A DNA stretch of 35,513 nt from Candidatus Halarchaeoplasma halalkaliphilum. Its GTDB lineage: Archaea; Thermoplasmatota; Thermoplasmata; Halarchaeoplasmatales; Halarchaeoplasmataceae. Below, piece after piece: positions 9,106 through 16,781 of this stretch (positions are counted from its first letter, which is position 1; each line of letters starts with the position of its first letter). The stretch lies in NCBI GenBank assembly GCA_007133925.1, contig SLLU01000069.1, forward strand, positions 1 through 35,513, written 5' to 3'. The position numbers were made by a program, and so were the translations under genes. The notes below the pieces were generated by a model. It did no database searches. It saw only the letters and a program-made list of their open reading frames with translations, and was not told the origin of the DNA.

Positions 9106-9672
9106 ATGCAGAGCTTCGAATACCCCCGGGTAAAGATACAGGATATCATGTCCACCAACCCGATCATAATCAAGAAAACCGAAAAGGTCTCTAGGGCAGC
9201 GGCCTTGATGAAAGAAGCGGGTGTTGGCAGTCTGGTTGTACTGGATGAAAATGGAGAACTAGAAGGTATAGTAACAGAGATGGATATAGTTTTCAAGACC
9301 GTGGCAGATGGTCTGGACCCTAACAAGGTTAAGGTAGTAGACATAATGTCAAGCCCGGTGGTTACGATATCTGGAAAAAAATACATCCGGGATGCAGCCG
9401 AAATGATGGCAAAGCTCCATGTCCGAAGACTGCCCGTGATCCGGGACGGAAAGATGATAGGCATAATCACCGAGAACGACATAATCGTGATATCACCGGC
9501 CCTGCTGGATATAACCAGAGAATACTCAAATATCCGATATCCCGATGATAAAAACCGTTACGACGAGCAGGACGAACCGGAAATTTCAGGTTATTGTGAA
9601 AGTTGCAAAGTGTTTTCCGAAAGACTAGCCACCGTTGAAGGGCAGTTGATCTGCCCCGAATGTGATAGATAG
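9106..9672 (+). CDS. Tandem CBS-domain protein with C-terminal zinc ribbon
   Basis: Two CBS motifs form a Bateman module, a fold that usually senses adenine nucleotides: about 8-66 (VKIQDIMSTNPI, GIVTEMDI) and 74-132 (VVDIMSSPVV, GIITENDI). A short linker leads to a zinc ribbon with C164, C167, C183 and C186 (CESC and CPEC). It is the first of three closely spaced genes followed by V4R and roadblock proteins, so a ligand-sensing regulatory role is likely. The zinc ribbon may mediate contact with a partner protein or nucleic acid. The target is unknown. A GGTTTAAC element about 43 bases upstream could be the promoter of the set. Confidence 0.85.
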   Translation: MQSFEYPRVKIQDIMSTNPIIIKKTEKVSRAAALMKEAGVGSLVVLDENGELEGIVTEMDIVFKTVADGLDPNKVKVVDIMSSPVVTISGKKYIRDAAEMMAKLHVRRLPVIRDGKMIGIITENDIIVISPALLDITREYSNIRYPDDKNRYDEQDEPEISGYCESCKVFSERLATVEGQLICPECDR

Positions 9673-9687
9673 AAAGAGTTGACTTGT

Positions 9688-10095
9688 ATGAAATTTGTAA
9701 AAATATCCCAAAAGGAGTTGAACGATATCGCAAAATTCTATGAAGGTGTGATGGCCACCGCCTACGAAGGCCTTTTCTATAGAGAAGGAAAGGTGATCGG
9801 GAACAGCATTACTGGGGTCATGGAAAGCGATGAAAATTTCATGGAGAAGGTCGAAAAACTAGTTCAGGCAAGGGGCTGGGTGGTCTCCTTGAAATTAGAA
9901 GAAGATACCGCGTATGCCGATGGCAGCGTGGAGGTGGATAATACTTCCCACACCAAGACCTGTCATCGTTTGAGAGGTATATTGTCTAGCATATATGAAA
10001 AGAAGACCGGTGATATGGTGGAGATAAAAGAGATGAAGTGTCAAAGCATGGGAGACGAAAGATGCGAGTTTGAGGTAAAGATAAAAGGTTTTTAA
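9688..10095 (+). CDS. V4R (4-vinyl reductase-like) ligand-binding domain protein
   Basis: At 135 residues this is a stand-alone V4R domain, a small-molecule-binding fold found in bacteriochlorophyll enzymes, phenol-responsive regulators and, widely, archaeal sensors. The typical C-terminal half is present: CHRLRGILSSIYEKKTGD followed by KCQSMGDERCEFEV, with cysteines that could bind metal. No enzyme or DNA-binding domain is attached, so it probably acts with its neighbours. ATG 9688 is chosen; an in-frame TTG at 9679 would add three residues. The gene lies 15 bases after the CBS gene and 13 bases before the roadblock gene. Confidence 0.8.
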   Translation: MKFVKISQKELNDIAKFYEGVMATAYEGLFYREGKVIGNSITGVMESDENFMEKVEKLVQARGWVVSLKLEEDTAYADGSVEVDNTSHTKTCHRLRGILSSIYEKKTGDMVEIKEMKCQSMGDERCEFEVKIKGF

Positions 10096-10108
10096 TGGAG
10101 GAGTAATT

Positions 10109-10453
10109 ATGGAAGAGTATGAAAAAATGTTCAGAGAGCTTTCGGGCATGGGCGTCAGCGGAGTGGCATTGATCGGCCGGGATGGGATGATACAGTATTC
10201 AGAACTTCCAGTTGGAGTTCATGAAGAAACATTCGGGATCATGATGGCAACCATCGTAGGTGCCGCCAAAACAGCCAATATGGAATTGAGTATGGGATCA
10301 CCGAAAAAGATAGTCATAGATTCCCCGGATGGTGTCATAGTTACGTCGGCTGCCGGAAAGAAAAACATAATAACGATAGTTGTCGGGCCCGGACATGCCC
10401 TGGAACCTATCTTCGAGTATCTGGACGACTATTTATCAAGCATAACTGAGTAG
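10109..10453 (+). CDS. Roadblock/LC7-domain protein
   Basis: At 114 residues this is a single roadblock/LC7 domain (MglB-like profilin-type fold). The N-terminal helix is followed by GVALIGRDGMIQYSELP, a central helix rich in Ala/Met, and strands IDSPDGVIVTSAA and NIITIVVGPG. Family members bind or regulate small GTPases and form dimers. No GTPase gene lies nearby. Adjacency to V4R suggests a signalling complex in which V4R binds a ligand and roadblock passes the state on. A strong GGAGG ribosome site precedes the ATG. Its stop codon is one base from the stop of the convergent nucleotidyltransferase gene. Confidence 0.85.
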   Translation: MEEYEKMFRELSGMGVSGVALIGRDGMIQYSELPVGVHEETFGIMMATIVGAAKTANMELSMGSPKKIVIDSPDGVIVTSAAGKKNIITIVVGPGHALEPIFEYLDDYLSSITE

Positions 10454-10454
10454 A

Positions 10455-11426
10455 TCATTCCAGTATATCTACGAGCTGGTTGAAAACCGCCTCGGCGGTT
10501 TGTTGTATCACCTGCTGGCGATCGCCCTTGAAATGATGTATTTCGACAGATGTATTTTGTTCCATTGCCATCCCTGTGTACACCGTCCCCACCTTCTTTA
10601 CTTTTGTAGCGCCCCCAGGTCCGGCGATACCCGTGGTACTTATACCTATGTCAACCCCTATCCGTTCTCTAACGTTCTCGGCCATACACCTGGCAACGGG
10701 CTCACTCACTGCACCGTGTTCTCTTATCAAATTGGCATCCACTTTCAACAGGTCTGTTTTTGACTGATCACTGTAAGAGATCACGCCGGCCATAAAATAC
10801 ATGGATGCGCCTGGGATGCTTGTCAGATACTGGGCGATGGCACCTCCTGTGCATGACTCTGCCGTAGCCACGGTCAATCCTTTTTTTGTCAGCAAGTGTG
10901 CAACTCTTTTCACCGGATTTTCAATACACTCCGTAAGAGGCCCACATCGAAGGGTGATATCCAACCCCTCTATATAATCTGCCACCGATGGGGGTACGAG
11001 GTGCTTCCACTCAACCCCATCATACATTTTTTCCCGTACAAGGGTTCCCTTCCAAATATCTCGATTGAACGCCTCTATGTCCACCAGTTCCACATCAATG
11101 TTACCCATGAGTTTTTTTACAACGGAAGATCGGGCATAGACCCTGTCGAATGACGGGAGCATGCTGTGGATGTAATGGGGCCATTCAGGATAACAGTGGA
11201 TATCGGGTATGGGATATATCTCATAATCCGATATGCCTTCGGCCTCCATGACCTTCCGTATCATGGTTATCCTCTCTCCACCGGAAAAGGGGTTGTCCGG
11301 AATCCGTTGGATCTGGGCACTGCCCACACCGATCATCAACACATCGCATTCCCTTTCCATCTGTTTTACGATGGCAAAATGTCCGTTATGGAAGGGCTGG
11401 AACCTGCCTATGAATAGACCCCTCAT
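10455..11426 (-). CDS. Fused NMN adenylyltransferase (NadM) and NMN deamidase (PncC/CinA-C)
   Basis: Residues 1 to about 165 are an archaeal NadM nucleotidyltransferase: GRFQPFHNGH at 7-16 and the ATP-binding signature GTLVREKM near 127. It makes NAD (or the deamido form) from ATP and the mononucleotide. Residues about 170-323 are the CinA C-terminal domain, PncC, which hydrolyses NMN to nicotinate mononucleotide: AESCTGG at 189-195 with the presumed catalytic Ser191, GVISYSDQSK near 214-223, and GIAGPGG at 266-272. The N-terminal half of full CinA (COG1058) is absent. Both active sites look intact, so one chain could deamidate NMN and adenylate the product. ATG 11426 gives the expected NadM N-terminus. 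Confidence 0.9.
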   Translation of the reverse strand: MRGLFIGRFQPFHNGHFAIVKQMERECDVLMIGVGSAQIQRIPDNPFSGGERITMIRKVMEAEGISDYEIYPIPDIHCYPEWPHYIHSMLPSFDRVYARSSVVKKLMGNIDVELVDIEAFNRDIWKGTLVREKMYDGVEWKHLVPPSVADYIEGLDITLRCGPLTECIENPVKRVAHLLTKKGLTVATAESCTGGAIAQYLTSIPGASMYFMAGVISYSDQSKTDLLKVDANLIREHGAVSEPVARCMAENVRERIGVDIGISTTGIAGPGGATKVKKVGTVYTGMAMEQNTSVEIHHFKGDRQQVIQQTAEAVFNQLVDILE

Positions 11427-11489
11427 GATATGGGGATGATGTTATGATGTTGTATAAACATTGCGCTAACATCACTGAAAAAAACGTTA

Positions 11490-11564
11490 CGGGCGTGAGG
11501 GGATTCGAACCCCCGGTTTACAGCTTAGGAGGCTGTCGCCTTATCCAGACTAGGCCACACGCCC
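11490..11564 (-). tRNA. tRNA-Arg (CCT)
   Basis: A complete cloverleaf without intron: acceptor GGGCGTG/CACGCCC, D stem GCCT/AGGC, anticodon stem ACAGC/GCTGT with loop CTCCTAA, and T stem GGGGG/CCCCT with loop TTCGAAT; discriminator G. The anticodon CCT reads AGG. Parts of its 5' half are repeated just upstream (see the relic at 11565-11696). Confidence 0.95.
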
Positions 11565-11696
11565 ATGGTGACTCGGAAGCGGGTTTTCAGTATGACATTG
11601 AAGGCCAGCGCCATATCCAGACTATCTTCGAGAGCGGTGTTGCTGCCTCGAATGGTTCAGGGAATGTTTTTATTCCCTATGAGGCCACACGCCCAT
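11565..11696 (-). pseudogene. Broken tRNA-Arg copy interrupted by 57 bp
   Basis: A 15-base block at 11682-11696 is identical to 11552-11566 (5' acceptor strand and D-stem half of tRNA-Arg CCT). A 16-base block at 11609-11624 matches 11537-11552 (D loop onward) at 15 of 16 positions. In the intact gene these blocks join directly; here 57 bases (11625-11681) separate them. On the minus strand the insert folds into two perfect hairpins, AGGGAAT/ATTCCCT and TTCGAG/CTCGAA. The downstream half no longer forms a T arm or acceptor stem, so this is most likely a decayed duplicate. A structured small RNA cannot be excluded. Confidence 0.6.
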
Positions 11697-11719
11697 TGGA
11701 GAGGTTGGTAGAATCATGG

Positions 11720-11793
11720 TGGGCCCGGCCGGATTTGAACCGACGACCATCTGGTTATGAGCCAGACGCTCCACCAGTCTAAGCTACGGGCCC
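11720..11793 (-). tRNA. tRNA with CAT anticodon (Ile2 likely, Met possible)
   Basis: The cloverleaf is acceptor GGGCCCG/CGGGCCC with discriminator A, D stem GCTT/GAGC, anticodon stem TCTGG/CCAGA with loop CTCATAA, and T stem GTCGG/CCGGC. There is no intron. It is not an initiator, since it lacks the A1-U72 pair and GGG/CCC anticodon stem. The GGGCCC acceptor resembles archaeal isoleucine tRNAs whose C34 is modified to read AUA, while the intron-bearing CAT tRNA at 6391-6487 would then be elongator Met. That split is inference. Confidence 0.93.
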
Positions 11794-11840
11794 CTTTATT
11801 TCGTTCAGATATCTGAGTATCGTATTTAAGTTTGATGGAA

Positions 11841-11935
11841 TGGGCCGAGGCGGGATTGAACCGCCGATCTTCGCCTTTCTTACCGTCCAATGAACGGTTG
11901 TAAGGGCGACGTCATAACCACTAGACCACCGGCCC
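11841..11935 (-). tRNA. tRNA-Val (TAC) with 22-nt intron
   Basis: Acceptor GGGCCGG/TCGGCCC (one G-T pair) with discriminator A, D arm with three pairs, anticodon stem TCGCC/GGCGA, loop CTTACA then A after the intron, and T stem GGCGG/CCGCC with loop TTCAATC. The intron at 11877-11898 interrupts position 37/38. It carries ACCGT and ACGGT, which pair into a short hairpin as expected for the archaeal tRNA splicing endonuclease. Confidence 0.92.
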
Positions 11936-12011
11936 ATGGGGAACAGGGTTCGTCAGGAATGAATGCATATTTAATTCTTTTTGCCGATGAAGTACGAAGC
12001 GTGTGACAGGC

Positions 12012-14516
12012 TCACATGGAAAGGGGTATGGTCTTCATCTCACGCTGTACCTGTTCTATCATATTGTTTGCACCGCTTGATGTGAGGGACAGGAGGGACT
12101 TTCTGTAATTGGCTGCTATGCCTTCCTTGTTCCCCATCTTTTCCTGAAGCTTGGCCATGGAAAAATACGCCAGTCCTAGGGGGTAAGACGAACCCAGTTT
12201 TTGGTATATGGATATGGCTTTTGCCAGATTATCTTCTGCCAGATCATCCTCGTTCAAACGGGTGTAAGTCTGACCCAACAGTGCATGACCGTATGCCCTT
12301 TCCTCCTCGTATCTTAGTTCGGTGAATATCCGGGTGGCCTCTTCAGCGGCCTCGGCGGCTTCCTTGAATTCTCCCTTATCCAGATAACATTCGGTCAGGG
12401 TCAGAAGGGCAGATGCTTTCAACTTCTTGTAACCCATCTGCTCGCATATCTCAACTGTTTCCTTCAAAAATTCCTTGGCGTTGCTAAGGTCCCTTATGAC
12501 TTTGTAGAAGGCACCTATGTCGTGTAATCCACCCACTCGATGGTAGGTTTCCTCGATCCGTTCCCATGCGGATAAACCCCTTTCAAAAACGTCTAGAGCA
12601 TCCGGAAAGTTACCGCTGTCCCTTTCGACCCTGGCCATGAGGAAGTAGGCTGATGTTAGTATGGTGTACATACTGTTCTGTTCAAGGATATCTATTGCCT
12701 CCGTCAAATGCTTCCGGGCATCCTTCAGGTCCCCTTTCTTTGCACAGAGGTTAGCGATCTGGAAAAGTGTTTTACCAGTTAGTTGCGGGCTGGTAGTAGT
12801 AGAACGTGATATATCTATCGCCTTTTCGTACTCCAACAATGCAGAGTCAAACTGGCCCTGGTCCTCGAGTACCCTGGCGATACCATGGTGAGCGTATGTG
12901 ATAAGATCTTCGTCATCTCCATTTTCTATAACATATCGGTACTCTTCCAGGGACTGTGAAAACTCCTGGAGTATCCTGTTAGCTTCTCCTTTCCAGAAAC
13001 AAAGGATCGGAGAGCGCCTTTTGTCATCACAACGGATCCCGAGCCTTTCTATCAGTTCCAGCAGGGATCGACTGTAGCCACCAAATATTATATCAAAACC
13101 ATGTTCTTCAACAATTTCCAAGAATAAGTCGTATTTACCAGCGCTGGCTATGTGATACAGCATCTCGATCTTTTCCCAGATGGTCTTCGCGGGTATGTTA
13201 TCGTAATATTCATATGCGATGGTGTTAAGGGTTTTTTTCGTTTCCACAGGCAGGCGTCCCAAAAGCCTTTTTCGCACCTGTGGATGTATCACGGGTTTTT
13301 CCTCAAGGGATAGCGTGGAAAGGGGGGTTTTCATGAGGTTCGTTATGAGGTTGAAATTCACTGATTCCAGACCGCATATTTCGTTCTTTTCCACGGGATA
13401 CCTGTGGATGGACATGTAAGATAAAGCAAGGTGTTCCTCGGGAGTAAGATTATTTTCCAAGACCAGATCTAGAACGGCTTCGCAAGACTCGGACATCCCG
13501 TAATAATCTGCTAGTTCGACGAACATGGTTCTTTCACATTCTTCGTGTTCAAGGGATATGATCTCCGGTTGAATCATTAGTAATTCATCATGGGTTAATT
13601 TTCCCTCTTGAGTTGTGAAGATCATCATGGATCGTTCCATCTCTCGGATCTCGTCAGCCACCTCACCCAGGATACCCATCAACATAGGATTTTCATCTAT
13701 ATCATCTATGAACATGAACGCCCCGGGCAGCAGGGACATATCCATTTTCAGGTTGGCCAGTGCCTCTACGATCTTGAGCTTTTTCGTGGATTCTAGGTAT
13801 GAGGTGAGTTTGTGTTCTCCGTTCCTGGAAAAAAAAGCTGCCAGATGTTCTAAAAGATACCTTTCGTTGTGCCAATCCTCCACTTTCAGATAGAACATGG
13901 GCACCTTACCCATGTTAATCTCTGCCAAATGCGAGAGAAGGGTCGTTTTTCCGCTTCCGTGAGAACCTTCTAAAAGAACAACCGAAGAAAATGCATTAAA
14001 TTCCTCAGATACCTCCTTCAATACACCCAGTATCTTGACCGGTGGTTCCGGCATATTGAACAAGTAGTTCACCCGTTCCTTGGTGGCATCCCGTGAATCA
14101 TGTTCGATTATCCCATCCTCCGCACGGGTTACGATATCTATGAGAGAAAAATTCGTATGAAGGTATTTGTTCAGGTCCTTCAACAGGATGTCCCTGTCTT
14201 CCCCGTTGGATCTTACTTTCACAGAACTCTGAAGTATCCGAGAGGAGATTATTTTGGACTTTTTTACACCTTCATCCGTGAGGAAATAACCCTTTCGTCT
14301 TTGCTTTTTACCCTTGATCCTTGTTGTTTCCTCATTGAGAAGCCCTTCGTCAACCAGACTCCTAACAGAATACGATATGGTATTCTGCTTGGAACCGATG
14401 ACCATGGCCATGCCTTCCTGTGTGATATCGGCGGATTGCTGATATTTTTCCCGTGTTGGATAGTGTTCCAAAAGATGTACGAGGACCTTTTCTTTTGTGG
14501 TTACCTTTAGAACCAT
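12012..14516 (-). CDS. Winged-helix / P-loop ATPase / TPR regulator (STAND-like)
   Basis: The 834 residues fall into three parts. Residues about 5-95 are a MarR-like winged helix (ITQEGMAMVIGSKQNTISYSV is the probable recognition helix region, followed by a basic wing, KGKKQRRKGYFLTDEG). Residues about 150-400 are a P-loop NTPase with Walker A GSHGSGKTT (184-192) and Walker B FMFIDDID (268-274). From about 500 to 820 there are tandem TPR-type helical repeats (for example EYEKAIDIS, AKEFLKETVEIC, AEDNLAKAISIYQKLG). This is the architecture of MalT/STAND-type regulators, in which a signal on the TPR part gates an ATP-driven DNA-binding switch. No strong ribosome site precedes ATG 14516. The gene diverges from the RecJ-like gene across 28 bases. 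The signal and targets are unknown. Confidence 0.85.
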   Translation of the reverse strand: MVLKVTTKEKVLVHLLEHYPTREKYQQSADITQEGMAMVIGSKQNTISYSVRSLVDEGLLNEETTRIKGKKQRRKGYFLTDEGVKKSKIISSRILQSSVKVRSNGEDRDILLKDLNKYLHTNFSLIDIVTRAEDGIIEHDSRDATKERVNYLFNMPEPPVKILGVLKEVSEEFNAFSSVVLLEGSHGSGKTTLLSHLAEINMGKVPMFYLKVEDWHNERYLLEHLAAFFSRNGEHKLTSYLESTKKLKIVEALANLKMDMSLLPGAFMFIDDIDENPMLMGILGEVADEIREMERSMMIFTTQEGKLTHDELLMIQPEIISLEHEECERTMFVELADYYGMSESCEAVLDLVLENNLTPEEHLALSYMSIHRYPVEKNEICGLESVNFNLITNLMKTPLSTLSLEEKPVIHPQVRKRLLGRLPVETKKTLNTIAYEYYDNIPAKTIWEKIEMLYHIASAGKYDLFLEIVEEHGFDIIFGGYSRSLLELIERLGIRCDDKRRSPILCFWKGEANRILQEFSQSLEEYRYVIENGDDEDLITYAHHGIARVLEDQGQFDSALLEYEKAIDISRSTTTSPQLTGKTLFQIANLCAKKGDLKDARKHLTEAIDILEQNSMYTILTSAYFLMARVERDSGNFPDALDVFERGLSAWERIEETYHRVGGLHDIGAFYKVIRDLSNAKEFLKETVEICEQMGYKKLKASALLTLTECYLDKGEFKEAAEAAEEATRIFTELRYEEERAYGHALLGQTYTRLNEDDLAEDNLAKAISIYQKLGSSYPLGLAYFSMAKLQEKMGNKEGIAANYRKSLLSLTSSGANNMIEQVQREMKTIPLSM

Positions 14517-14544
14517 ACGATAGACAATAAAGAAGAGGTAGTAT

Positions 14545-16062
14545 ATGTATATTTTTGATAATTCGAGGGAGGGTTTATTAAGAGGAGGCTATGTCCATCC
14601 GGATTTCAGAAAGGTTTATGTTAGAGGCTACGATGTTCATCTGATCCCATTGGAAAGAGAAGCAAAAGATATGGCAGAAAAACTGCTGGAAGAAGACCGG
14701 GTCCATATCGTATCCCACATAGATGCGGATGGAATCACCGCAGCCAGCATAGCATATGCCTCCCTTGAACGGGCCGGGGTTAACGCTACCGTAGGTTTCG
14801 TTAAACAGCTCGAGGAGAGGGAGATAAGCAGGATAAAAAAAGAAAGGCACCCTATGGTGTGGTTCACGGATCTTGGAAGCGGGCAGTTGGAGGGTTTGGG
14901 AGACATAAGGTGCGTTATCTCGGACCATCATGAGCCCAGAGGCACTCCTTCTCCAGGATTGGACAGGGGAAACATACTGAGCTATTTAAGAACGGAGGTA
15001 CTTGAATTGAACCCACACCGATTCGGAATCGATGGCTCCACAGAGATTTCCGGAGCGGGTGTAACATACCTTATCGGAAAACACATGGGTGACAACGTTG
15101 ACCTTTCCAAATTGGCCATCATAGGGGCTGTCGGGGATATGCAAGCTTCCGCAGAAGGTAAACTGGTGGGTGTAAACCGAAAAATTCTGGCTGAGGCCGA
15201 GGAAGGGGGATATGTGAACCGAGATATGGATATACAACTCTACGGCAGGGAGAGCCGTCCCCTTCACAAGTTACTTGAATTCGCGAGCGACCCCATATTG
15301 CCCGGACTAAGCGGTGACGAGAACGGATGCACTAGATTCCTGGAGGATCTTGGAATACCCCTTAGATCCAACGGGGAATGGAGACGGTGGTATCACCTGG
15401 ATAAAACCGAGAGGCGTACGATTATATCCGCCATGGCAGACCGGATGCTTGACAGGGGTTACCCGGCCCATTACCCTCGCTCCCTGGTGGGAGAGGTATA
15501 TACATTTCCAGGAGAGGAACCCGGAACCATGTTACATGAGGCAAAGGAATTTTCAACACTCCTGAACTCCTGCGGAAGGTACATGCGGGGGAAGGTGGGA
15601 ATGGAGGTCTGCCTCGGAGACAGAAACGGATATCTCAAGGAAGCTTATGATCTATTGAAGGGTCATCAAAGAGTCCTGGTGGACTGCATGAGGATGGTTG
15701 AATCCAGGGGATTGACTGAGAGGGAATATCTGCAGTACTTCCACGGAGAGAATTTCATACCTGAAACCGTCCTGGGAACCGTGGCGGGGATGCTTTTAGG
15801 GGGAGGTAAGGCAAACAGGAACATCCCCGTGATCGGCTTCGCTTTTACAGAGGAGGACGAAGGGGTGAAGGTCTCATCCCGTGGTACAAAAGATCTTGTG
15901 GAAGCCGGCCTTGATCTTGGGGCGGTCATGAATCGCTGTTCCAAGTTGTTGGGAGGTGAAGGAGGTGGACACGCCATCGCTGCCGGGGCGTTCATACCAT
16001 TGAACTCCGAAGTGGATTTTTTGGATCTGGCGGAGAACATGATACGGGGTCAATTGGGTTGA
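14545..16062 (+). CDS. RecJ-like DHH/DHHA1 single-strand exonuclease
   Basis: At 505 residues this is an archaeal RecJ homologue, the family that includes the GINS-associated nuclease GAN and the archaeal Cdc45-like proteins. Metal-site motifs are intact: SHIDADG (near 57-63, motif I), WFTDLGSG (motif II), ISDHHEP (DHH motif III) and GAVGDMQ (motif IV). This argues for an active nuclease and not a Cdc45-like structural protein. The C-terminal DHHA1 domain ends in GGEGGGHAIAAGAFIP, which binds substrate. Likely roles are trimming 5' ends during lagging-strand synthesis or repair; DNA versus RNA preference cannot be told from sequence. A GAGGT ribosome site sits eight bases before ATG 14545. 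Confidence 0.88.
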   Translation: MYIFDNSREGLLRGGYVHPDFRKVYVRGYDVHLIPLEREAKDMAEKLLEEDRVHIVSHIDADGITAASIAYASLERAGVNATVGFVKQLEEREISRIKKERHPMVWFTDLGSGQLEGLGDIRCVISDHHEPRGTPSPGLDRGNILSYLRTEVLELNPHRFGIDGSTEISGAGVTYLIGKHMGDNVDLSKLAIIGAVGDMQASAEGKLVGVNRKILAEAEEGGYVNRDMDIQLYGRESRPLHKLLEFASDPILPGLSGDENGCTRFLEDLGIPLRSNGEWRRWYHLDKTERRTIISAMADRMLDRGYPAHYPRSLVGEVYTFPGEEPGTMLHEAKEFSTLLNSCGRYMRGKVGMEVCLGDRNGYLKEAYDLLKGHQRVLVDCMRMVESRGLTEREYLQYFHGENFIPETVLGTVAGMLLGGGKANRNIPVIGFAFTEEDEGVKVSSRGTKDLVEAGLDLGAVMNRCSKLLGGEGGGHAIAAGAFIPLNSEVDFLDLAENMIRGQLG

Positions 16063-16099
16063 GGGAAAGATTGATTACCCATTCCAACATTTTTGGTCC

Positions 16100-16618
16100 A
16101 TGAGTATGGATATCCCTGAGCCGGACGAACTCGACAGGGAACTCAAGATGAGGCAGGCCAAGGTGTGGGGGAATATGTTAGGTATGGCCATAATGTTAGT
16201 CTTCTTGGTAGTGATAATTTTCTATCCCACTGAGCCATGGATCAAAGTCGCATTGATCGCACTGTTTGCGATCTACATGGTGATAATTGGCTCCAGATTG
16301 AAAGACTCTTTGAAGCAGTATTACGCACTGAACGAGGAGTTGGTGATCAAGGGGGGGCATATCAAAAAGGTAAACTCCAAGATGGGTGTGGAAATATGGG
16401 AGATGCCTCTGGATGATATCATAGGAGTGTTTACTAACATAGAAGGGATGCCAAATACACTGTTTGTTCTGTTTGAAAAGGACGGTGAAAGGGGGGCCGA
16501 GAACTTCTACAAACATAGGATAAAGGATCTGGATAAGTTTAATATGTTGTTGAAAAAAAGAGGGTTACTGAATGAAAGCTCCGTCACCCTAGAAGAGCTC
16601 GAACGCAGGACCAAATGA
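16100..16618 (+). CDS. Small membrane protein with two TM helices and a cytosolic beta domain
   Basis: I do not recognise the family. Of 172 residues, about 24-44 and 48-66 are two membrane helices forming a hairpin. A cytoplasmic domain (about 75-150) follows with alternating strands (EELVIKGGHIKKV, VEIWEMPLDDIIGVF, NTLFVLFEKDGE), which resembles bacterial PH-like domains found after two TM helices. The short charged tail ends in ERRTK. It starts 37 bases after the RecJ-like gene and could share its transcript. No catalytic motif is visible. Confidence 0.7.
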   Translation: MSMDIPEPDELDRELKMRQAKVWGNMLGMAIMLVFLVVIIFYPTEPWIKVALIALFAIYMVIIGSRLKDSLKQYYALNEELVIKGGHIKKVNSKMGVEIWEMPLDDIIGVFTNIEGMPNTLFVLFEKDGERGAENFYKHRIKDLDKFNMLLKKRGLLNESSVTLEELERRTK

Positions 16619-16654
16619 TTCGCCTTGATACGGGTCCTTTCTCGAACAAAAGTA

Positions 16655-16662
16655 TTAAATAA
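16655..16662 (+). promoter_or_regulatory. Candidate TATA box of the hydrogenase operon
   Basis: TTAAATAA lies about 123 bases upstream of the mbhA start and predicts a transcript start near 16684. The leader would be about 98 bases long, and the short reading frame at 16686 would begin almost at the 5' end. A second AT-rich block at 16752-16764 is a weaker alternative that would skip this leader. Confidence 0.4.
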
Positions 16663-16685
16663 TTATGGATAATCCCTCCAAATAC

Positions 16686-16763
16686 ATGAATCCGTATATC
16701 AGCTTGCATAGGAGATATTGTGTAGAGATGCTGGAATGCCTGCGCGGCTGTAGAATAAAATAA
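16686..16763 (+). CDS. Possible 25-residue leader peptide before mbhA
   Basis: ATG 16686 opens a 25-codon frame ending in TAA at 16761-16763. It contains three cysteines (positions 12, 18, 22) and six arginines or lysines. It starts about two bases after the transcript start predicted from the TATA-like element, so it could be read as a leaderless ORF. It ends 18 bases before mbhA, and the mbhA ribosome site follows its stop. The frame may be chance; no homology can be claimed. Confidence 0.25.
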   Translation: MNPYISLHRRYCVEMLECLRGCRIK

Positions 16764-16781
16764 CTTATGGAGGAGATAATC

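Noticed and set aside
11565-11696. A functional opal-decoding (TCA) or selenocysteine tRNA
   Set aside because: Although an anticodon-like loop with TCA appears, there is no T arm, no matching acceptor strand and no long extra arm as required for tRNA-Sec.
11565-11696. A C/D-box or H/ACA guide RNA
   Set aside because: No convincing C (RTGATGA) plus D (CTGA) pair and no 3' ACA box could be placed around the hairpins.
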